This document shows positions 58,813-64,000 of a stretch of DNA of 64,000 bases, one piece after another. The stretch is from Rahnella rivi. Its GTDB lineage: Bacteria; Pseudomonadota; Gammaproteobacteria; Enterobacterales; Enterobacteriaceae. Position numbers and translations under genes: made by a program. The notes under the pieces were generated by a model. It worked only from the letters and a program-made list of their open reading frames with translations, did not search any database and had not been told where the DNA came from. Position 1 is the first letter of the stretch. Every line of letters starts with the position of its first letter. The DNA is taken from assembly GCF_019049655.1 (NCBI RefSeq), contig NZ_JAFMOX010000066.1:186001-250000 (forward strand), written 5' to 3'.

Positions 58813-60051
58813 ATGACCTCGGCTCCTGAACCTGAACTCGCCCCAGAACCCATTAACTGGAAACGTAATCTGTTTGTTGCCTGGATTGGCTGCTTTCTTA
58901 CCGGTGCCGCATTCAGCCTGATCATGCCCTTTCTGCCGTTATACGTAGAAACCCTGGGCGTGACGGGCCATGAATCCCTGAACATGTGGTCCGGTCTGGT
59001 CTTCAGTATCACCTTTCTGTTTTCCGCCATTGCCTCGCCATTCTGGGGCGGCCTCGCCGACCGTAAGGGCCGTAAGATCATGCTGCTGCGTTCCGCGCTC
59101 GGTATGTCGATTGTCATGGTGCTGATGGGATTCGCACAAAATATCTGGCAGTTTCTGGTGCTCCGCGCCCTGCTCGGTTTACTCGGCGGATTTGTTCCCA
59201 ACGCCAATGCACTGATTGCTACCCAGATCCCGCGCAATAAAAGCGGCTGGGCGCTGGGTACACTGTCCACCGGCGGCGTCAGCGGCGCGCTGCTCGGGCC
59301 ACTGGTAGGCGGGTTGCTCGCCGACAGCTACGGACTGCGTCCGGTCTTCTTCATCACCGCTGCCGTACTTTTCCTGTGCTTTGTGATGACGCTGTATTGC
59401 ATTCGTGAGCAGTTCGTTCCCGTCAATAAAAAGGACATGCTCAATCGCAAACAGGTATTCGCTTCCCTTAAAAATCCAAAACTGGTGCTGTGCCTGTTTG
59501 TCACAACGATGATTATTCAGGTAGCGACAGGCTCTATCGCGCCCATTCTCACGCTGTACGTGCGTGAACTGGCGGGGAATACGCAGAATCTTGCGTTTAT
59601 CAGCGGGATGATAGCCTCCGTACCGGGTGTGGCCGCGCTGATGAGTGCGCCGAGGCTGGGCAAACTGGGAGACAGGATCGGGCCGGAGCGTATTCTGGTG
59701 GCGATGATGGGGATTTCAGTGTTGCTGCTGATCCCGATGGCTTTCGTGCAAACGCCGCTGCAACTGGGAATTTTACGTTTCCTGCTCGGCGCAACGGATG
59801 GCGCATTGCTGCCCGCCGTTCAGACCCTGCTGATTTATAACTGCACCAATCAGGTGGCCGGTCGGGTATTCAGTTACAACCAGTCGTTCCGTGACGTCGG
59901 TAATGTCACCGGCCCGCTGCTCGGTGCAGCGGTGTCAGCAAGTTATGGCTTCAGGACAGTATTTTGTGTCACGGCACTGGTGGTGTTGTTTAACGCATTT
60001 TATTCCTACTGGTGTCTGCAACGGCGGCCACGCCAGGCGATGACCGATTAA
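58813..60051 (+). CDS. mdtG: Multidrug efflux MFS transporter MdtG
   Basis: Twelve-helix inner-membrane drug:proton antiporter; in E. coli it gives resistance to fosfomycin and deoxycholate and is induced by MarA/SoxS. 412 residues (E. coli: 408). Conserved parts: INWKRNLFVAWIGCFLTGAAFSLIMPFLPLYVETLGV, the MFS loop motif GGLADRKGRK, GTLSTGGVSGALLGPLVGGLLADSYG, and NPKLVLCLFVTTMIIQVATGSIAPILTLYVRELAG. It stays in the E. coli order between lpxL and mysB/yceK. A MarA/SoxS box was not identified with confidence. Confidence 0.96.
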   Translation: MTSAPEPELAPEPINWKRNLFVAWIGCFLTGAAFSLIMPFLPLYVETLGVTGHESLNMWSGLVFSITFLFSAIASPFWGGLADRKGRKIMLLRSALGMSIVMVLMGFAQNIWQFLVLRALLGLLGGFVPNANALIATQIPRNKSGWALGTLSTGGVSGALLGPLVGGLLADSYGLRPVFFITAAVLFLCFVMTLYCIREQFVPVNKKDMLNRKQVFASLKNPKLVLCLFVTTMIIQVATGSIAPILTLYVRELAGNTQNLAFISGMIASVPGVAALMSAPRLGKLGDRIGPERILVAMMGISVLLLIPMAFVQTPLQLGILRFLLGATDGALLPAVQTLLIYNCTNQVAGRVFSYNQSFRDVGNVTGPLLGAAVSASYGFRTVFCVTALVVLFNAFYSYWCLQRRPRQAMTD

Positions 60052-60080
60052 ACGCGGCCGCCCTGCCAGACTGACGCGCT

Positions 60081-60422
60081 TTAAGGTGCTTTGTCTGGTT
60101 GCGGCGGCACAGGCATATCGTCGGGCACTTCAACAACCACCAGACGCACTTCGTAATGCTTGCCGGCCGTCGTCGCTGGCAGCACAGACGTCAGTTTTTG
60201 GATGGTGGCTGTCGGGTTATCACTGGCCACGCTGGCACAGAACAATTGCCCCGGATGGCAGAACCCCATCATCATCGGTGGCGGCGGCAGCGGCAAACCT
60301 TCTCCGTGGAACATGTTCACAGGAGGTTGCGGATGCGTATTTTCACTGGCCTGACTGGAAATGCTGAATAGCACGGCAAGCGCACACAGCGGCAGGAGTA
60401 AAGCGCGGGAAAGAGTCTTCAT
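60081..60422 (-). CDS. Hypothetical secreted protein, proline- and methionine-rich
   Basis: 113 residues, not recognised. I start at ATG 60422 (MKTLSRALLL) with AAGG eight bases upstream; GTG 60431 is also open. A clear signal peptide runs to about residue 25 (ALAVLFSISSQA). The mature part begins SENTHPQPPVNMFHGEGLPLPPPPMMMGFCHPGQLFCASV: two cysteines eight apart that could form a disulfide, and a Pro/Met/His cluster that might bind copper or other soft metals. It then has a folded region, DNPTATIQKLTSVLPATTAGKHYEVRLVVVEVP. Placed between mdtG and mysB, convergent with mdtG. Function unknown. Confidence 0.7.
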   Translation of the reverse strand: MKTLSRALLLPLCALAVLFSISSQASENTHPQPPVNMFHGEGLPLPPPPMMMGFCHPGQLFCASVASDNPTATIQKLTSVLPATTAGKHYEVRLVVVEVPDDMPVPPQPDKAP

Positions 60423-60758
60423 AAAAGTCACCTTAATCTTGAAAGTTCAGGGTCACTGTAGCCCTCAATTTCACGCCCCGCCGGGGGTTTGCTAAACCTT
60501 TACCCCTCCCCTTCAGAGCCTTTGCAAATCAGGGAAAGTGCTGACAGTTGTGTCTGTGCGGTTCCTTTTTCCCGCCAGCTTTCCAAAAAAACATCAATGG
60601 TCAGACTGTTTTTCTCTGAAAACTTGCATCCTGTCATTTATCGACAACACTCATTGAATCAGCATTTTTACTGACGAGTGGTTGTTACCTGTTCATTCAT
60701 AACACTATTTACACCACACGCTTTTTAGCTACACCCCATTTCAACTCAGGAGACAACA
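60423..60758. other. Intergenic region between the secreted protein gene and mysB
   Basis: Non-coding 336 bases carrying the divergent promoters. No gene with a credible start was found; a 61-codon frame at 60489 has no ribosome site and no family likeness. Confidence 0.5.
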
Positions 60759-61166
60759 ATGAGCATGTACGTAACGCTTGAAGAAGCTATTGATGCCGCC
60801 CGCGAAGAATTTCTCGAAGCCGCGCAGGACAGGATCCAGGGCGATGAAGAGCCGCTTCCCGATCAGTTCAATTTGCAGAAATACATCATGCAGGATGGCG
60901 ACATCATGTGGCAGGCAGAATTTCTCAGCGCCGAAGGGGAATCCATTGATGCGCTGACCTTCCGCAGCGGTGCCGCTGCACAGGCCATTTTCGATGAGGA
61001 TTACGACGTCATCGAACTCGAAGAAGAGTGGCTGGAAGAGGCGACGCTGTACGAATGGGATGAAGGGGAATTCCAGCACGAACCGCAGACCGACACCGAA
61101 GAAGGTGCGGCAGCGGCAGAAGAATGGGATGACGAAGACGATTATCCGGGCCGTGACATCGACTGA
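60759..61166 (+). CDS. mysB: Acidic protein MysB
   Basis: Very acidic cytosolic protein, 135 residues (E. coli: 131), known there as a multicopy suppressor of secY and secA defects; its role is not clear. Conserved: MYVTLEEAIDAAREEFLE, LQKYIMQDGDIMWQAEF, IFDEDYDVIELEEEW and LYEWDEGEFQHEPQTDTEEGAAAAEEWD. A good AGGAG site lies upstream. Convergent with yceK with only a three-base gap between stop codons. Confidence 0.95.
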   Translation: MSMYVTLEEAIDAAREEFLEAAQDRIQGDEEPLPDQFNLQKYIMQDGDIMWQAEFLSAEGESIDALTFRSGAAAQAIFDEDYDVIELEEEWLEEATLYEWDEGEFQHEPQTDTEEGAAAAEEWDDEDDYPGRDID

Positions 61167-61169
61167 CGT

Positions 61170-61415
61170 TTAATTGTAAGGGCCGTGGCGGGCGTCAACT
61201 GGCAGCATGAAGGTGTCGACAATCATCGACAGCGGAACGTCGATCACAGTGACATAACGCCACGGACTGTCCCGAAGATCCCATTGCACGCCAGGATAAT
61301 ACTGATTGCCATGCCCCTGCCCCGGCACCGTGCGGCTGATGATACTGCCACATCCCGAGAGCGTGACGGCCAGCAAAGCCAGAACAGACCCGCGAAAAAC
61401 ACCCCGATTAATCAC
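61170..61415 (-). CDS. yceK: YceK family lipoprotein
   Basis: Short lipoprotein of unknown role, 81 residues. The lipobox is TLSGC with Cys at residue 22, followed by GSIISRTVPGQGHGNQYYPGVQWDLRDSPWRYVTVIDVPLSMIVDTFMLPVDARHGPY, nearly the same as E. coli YceK. The first few residues before the hydrophobic signal are less certain. Adjacent to opgH as in E. coli. Confidence 0.93.
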   Translation of the reverse strand: MINRGVFRGSVLALLAVTLSGCGSIISRTVPGQGHGNQYYPGVQWDLRDSPWRYVTVIDVPLSMIVDTFMLPVDARHGPYN

Positions 61416-61564
61416 TCACACAACCTGTCAAATTGAATCAAATGAAGCACTCCGTTGAGCGCTGAATAGCGCTGTCAGCTTAGCATGCGCGTGAAGACCG
61501 GCCATGTTAAGACAAAGTAAAATTTTATACGCTGCGGGTTAAAGAGTCACTGAACTTCACACCA

Positions 61565-61607
61565 TAAAAAAACGGACAGTATGCAAATAACATACTGTCC
61601 GTTTATT
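61565..61607 (-). terminator. Terminator after opgH
   Basis: On the minus strand CGGACAGTATG pairs with CATACTGTCCG, followed by a T-run. A-rich sequence on the other side may allow use in both directions. Confidence 0.93.
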
Positions 61608-61629
61608 TTTACTGCCCCTTTACGTCAAC

Positions 61630-64000
61630 TCAGGCCGGTTTAACTTCCAGCGTTTGAGTTTCAGGGAAGGCCTGCGCATTACGAGGCAACTTACTGTAAT
61701 ACTCGCCCCACGCTTGCTGATCAGGTTGCGTCCAGACCGCAGAGTGTAACCGCGCCATCAGCACCGGATCGCTCAGAAGAATCAGGCGATCGGCTTTGCC
61801 CAAATCTTTCGGCCCGGTTTTCAGCGCCTGCTCAAGATGAGCGCGACGTCCGTTTTCAACCGCATCGCGCAGCAGGTGGCGTGATGTTGCCATGGCGGAG
61901 GCCAATGCGTTGAATGCCGGATCAAACACTGCGTGCATAAAGCCGTTTTGCAGTTTACGTTCACGGTTCAGCTTGAGGTATTCCTCGGTGGCAACCAGTT
62001 CGCGCGGAGGATCGTATTCTTCCGGGATCAGGAACAGTTTGGCTCGCTTACTCTTAATCCCAAGCGTTGCACGGCTCGACAGCACCGAAACAATTGGCGA
62101 GAGGATCAGAGAGAAGACGATTGGCGCCAGCCACCACAGGAAACGCAAGTCCAGCCAGGCCATACCGGCCGCCCAGACAGCACCCAGCAACAGCTGAGAT
62201 CCGTGACGTTTAAAGGCTTCGCCCCACGGCGTGTCATCATCGTCACGCTGCGGTGAATTCCAGACCACTTCCCAGCCCAGGAACGCACTGACCACGAAGA
62301 CGGTGTGGAACAGCATACGCACAGGGGCCAGAAGAACCGAGAACAGCATTTCCAGCAGCATGGAGATCAGCAGGCGGAAACCGCCACCAAACTGTTTCGC
62401 ACCCTTCGCCCAGATCAGGACGATACTCAGCAGTTTTGGCAGGAACAGCAGCACCATGGTGGTCGAGAACAAGGCGATTGCCAGTTCAGGACGCCATTGC
62501 GGCCACACCGGGAACAGCTGACGAGGTTGCAGGAAGTACTGCGGTTCCATCAGCGTATGCACCACCTGCAAGGCGGTAGACAAGGCCAGGAACGTAAACC
62601 ACAACGGTGCGGAAAGATACGACATGACACCGGTCAGGAACACCGCACGGTGAACCGGGTGCATCCCTTTCACCAGGAACAGGCGGAAGTTCATCAGGTT
62701 ACCATGGCACCAGCGGCGGTCGCGTTTCAGCTCATCCAGCAGGTTTGGCGGTAACTCTTCATAACTGCCCGGCAGATCGTAGGCGATCCAGACACCCCAG
62801 CCCGCACGACGCATCAGTGCCGCTTCCACAAAGTCATGCGACATGATGGAGCCCGCAAATGAACCTTCACCCGGCAACGGTGCCAGCGCACAGTGCTCAA
62901 TGAAAGGTTTCACGCGGATAATGGCGTTGTGCCCCCAGTAGTGGGATTCACCCAACTGCCAGAAGTGCAGTCCCGCGGTAAACAGCGGGCCGTAGACGCG
63001 GGTAGCAAACTGCTGACAACGCGCATACAACGTATCCATTCCGGACGCTTTCGGCGAAGACTGGATGATACCGGCATTCGGGTTAGCATCCATCAGACGA
63101 GCCAGACCGGTCAGACATTCGCCACTCATCACGCTGTCGGCATCGAGGATCACCATATAGGCATATTCCCCGCCCCAGCGACGGCACCAGTCATCAATGT
63201 TTCCGCTTTTGCGTTTCACACGGCGACGGCGGCGGCGATAGAAGATACGGCCATGGCCGTCTACGTCGCGGCAGACTTCCATCCAGGCTTTCTGTTCAGC
63301 CACGCAGATATCCGGGTCATAGCTGTCGCTCAGGACATAGATATCAAACTGATCCAAATCACCGGTCGCTTTCACGGATTCGTACGTTGCACGAAGACCC
63401 GCGAATACGCGCTCCACGTCTTCGTTACAAATCGGCATGATAAGCGCGGTACGGTTATTCGGGTTCAGCGGCTCGTCGCCTTTGGTGGACGCCGTGATGC
63501 TGTATTTATCGCGGCCAATGAGCAGTTGTAAAAAGCCCATCAGTGCGGTCCAGAAACCGGCCGATACCCAACAGAACAAAATGGCAAACAGCACCAGAAT
63601 ACCGGTCTGCAACACATAAGGCAGCAGTTGCAGCACAGACTGTTGCCAGTCCTGATTCAACATATCTGCGGGGTCGATCAGCGCCCAGCCCTGATAAGGC
63701 AGGATGGTTTTCATGTACCAGGTAGCGATCGCCGTTTGCACCAGCATCAGAGCCAGCAAAATATAACGGCGAACGGAACCGGCATGACGCCAGCGTTTTT
63801 CGGATTCAGGCATTTCTGAGGCGCGGTGACGGGAAGCCGCGCTGCGCCCCATCAGATTGTCCCAGAAACGGCCTACCGGGTTGGTGCGCCAGACATCAGG
63901 GAACATGCTGGAACGCTTAACCGGTGGCATAGCGCTGGCGATGGTGCGGCCTTCGTTATCCACTTCATCCAGCGAGCCCTTTTCCAGAGCGTAAGGCCAG
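61630..64000 (-). CDS. opgH: Glucan biosynthesis glucosyltransferase OpgH (5' end outside the window)
   Basis: Inner-membrane glycosyltransferase that builds the linear beta-1,2-glucan backbone of osmoregulated periplasmic glucans; in E. coli it also couples nutrient status to cell division. The frame is open to the end of the window and homology continues there (WPYALEKGSLDEVDNEGR before the GTG at 63963), so the true start lies beyond base 64000. Visible: the first helices, then the GT2 domain with TALIMPICNEDVERVFAGLRATYESV, VILDADSVMSG, LPGEGSFAGSIMSHDFVEAALMRRAGWGVW and the RDRRWCHGN product motif. More membrane helices follow. About 790 residues seen (E. coli: 847). Confidence 0.96.
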   Translation of the reverse strand, partial: WPYALEKGSLDEVDNEGRTIASAMPPVKRSSMFPDVWRTNPVGRFWDNLMGRSAASRHRASEMPESEKRWRHAGSVRRYILLALMLVQTAIATWYMKTILPYQGWALIDPADMLNQDWQQSVLQLLPYVLQTGILVLFAILFCWVSAGFWTALMGFLQLLIGRDKYSITASTKGDEPLNPNNRTALIMPICNEDVERVFAGLRATYESVKATGDLDQFDIYVLSDSYDPDICVAEQKAWMEVCRDVDGHGRIFYRRRRRRVKRKSGNIDDWCRRWGGEYAYMVILDADSVMSGECLTGLARLMDANPNAGIIQSSPKASGMDTLYARCQQFATRVYGPLFTAGLHFWQLGESHYWGHNAIIRVKPFIEHCALAPLPGEGSFAGSIMSHDFVEAALMRRAGWGVWIAYDLPGSYEELPPNLLDELKRDRRWCHGNLMNFRLFLVKGMHPVHRAVFLTGVMSYLSAPLWFTFLALSTALQVVHTLMEPQYFLQPRQLFPVWPQWRPELAIALFSTTMVLLFLPKLLSIVLIWAKGAKQFGGGFRLLISMLLEMLFSVLLAPVRMLFHTVFVVSAFLGWEVVWNSPQRDDDDTPWGEAFKRHGSQLLLGAVWAAGMAWLDLRFLWWLAPIVFSLILSPIVSVLSSRATLGIKSKRAKLFLIPEEYDPPRELVATEEYLKLNRERKLQNGFMHAVFDPAFNALASAMATSRHLLRDAVENGRRAHLEQALKTGPKDLGKADRLILLSDPVLMARLHSAVWTQPDQQAWGEYYSKLPRNAQAFPETQTLEVKPA

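Noticed and set aside
60489..60674. 61-codon open frame between the secreted protein gene and mysB
   Set aside because: No ribosome site, low-complexity composition and no family likeness.
1..64000. CRISPR array, tRNA, insertion sequence or prophage
   Set aside because: I looked for spaced direct repeats, tRNA-like cloverleaf sequence, transposase or integrase motifs and terminal inverted repeats on both strands and saw none. A computed scan could still find short remnants.

Overview
The window is chromosomal DNA of a gammaproteobacterium of the order Enterobacterales. Gene order and protein sequence follow the Escherichia coli stretch that runs from opgH through rne, fab, ptsG, ndh, mfd and lolCDE to roxA, read here in the opposite direction. 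Several products (AcpP, RNase E catalytic half, L32, FabG, LolD) are close to their E. coli counterparts as I remember them. L32 has the 55-residue form I associate with Yersinia and Serratia relatives, and some accessory genes are not at these places in E. coli. A Rahnella- or Ewingella-like member of the Yersiniaceae is my best guess. That placement is inference, since no rRNA gene is present. No tRNA, insertion sequence, prophage or CRISPR array was seen.

Layout. 1-6.8 kb: the 3' end of roxA, an AT-rich orphan gene (papain-like, permuted), pepT, cobB and the lolCDE lipoprotein-sorting operon. The potABCD and nagK genes found here in E. coli are absent. 7.0-16.9 kb: mfd, then an accessory module for a periplasmic molybdenum hydroxylase. 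It has a Tat-exported large subunit, a [2Fe-2S] subunit and a membrane-anchored triheme cytochrome c, transcribed divergently from a MocA-like cytidylyltransferase gene and an xdhC-type maturation gene. 17-28.8 kb: ycfJ, ndh, ycfP, nagZ, thiK, lpoB, ycfL, hinT, ptsG, ycfH, holB, tmk and mltG, all on the minus strand. 28.8-36 kb: pabC and the fatty-acid cluster fabF-acpP-fabG-fabD-fabH-plsX-rpmF-yceD. 36-41.7 kb: yceF, rluC, and rne with its long leader. 41.8-46 kb: a small monooxygenase, pyrC, dinI with an SOS box, bssS and solA. 45.8-52.5 kb: an accessory block with a LuxR-type regulator, a MarR-type regulator, and a minus-strand run of membrane-fusion protein, RND pump and tqsA-like exporter. 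53-64 kb: yceJ, yceI, trhO, an old-yellow-enzyme reductase, lpxL, a DoxX protein, mdtG, a small secreted protein, mysB, yceK and opgH (5' end cut by the window edge).

How it fits together. Most of the window is core metabolism and envelope biology: type II fatty-acid synthesis feeding phospholipid (PlsX) and lipid A (LpxL); peptidoglycan synthesis and recycling (LpoB, MltG, NagZ); lipoprotein export (LolCDE); and osmoregulated glucans (OpgH). The parts most likely to be new are islands between conserved genes. These are the molybdenum hydroxylase module with its palindromic intergenic sites, the orphan papain-like gene beside pepT, the efflux/exporter operon with its two nearby regulators, and the small secreted protein beside mdtG. 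I saw no clear evidence of an entirely undescribed defence or mobile system.
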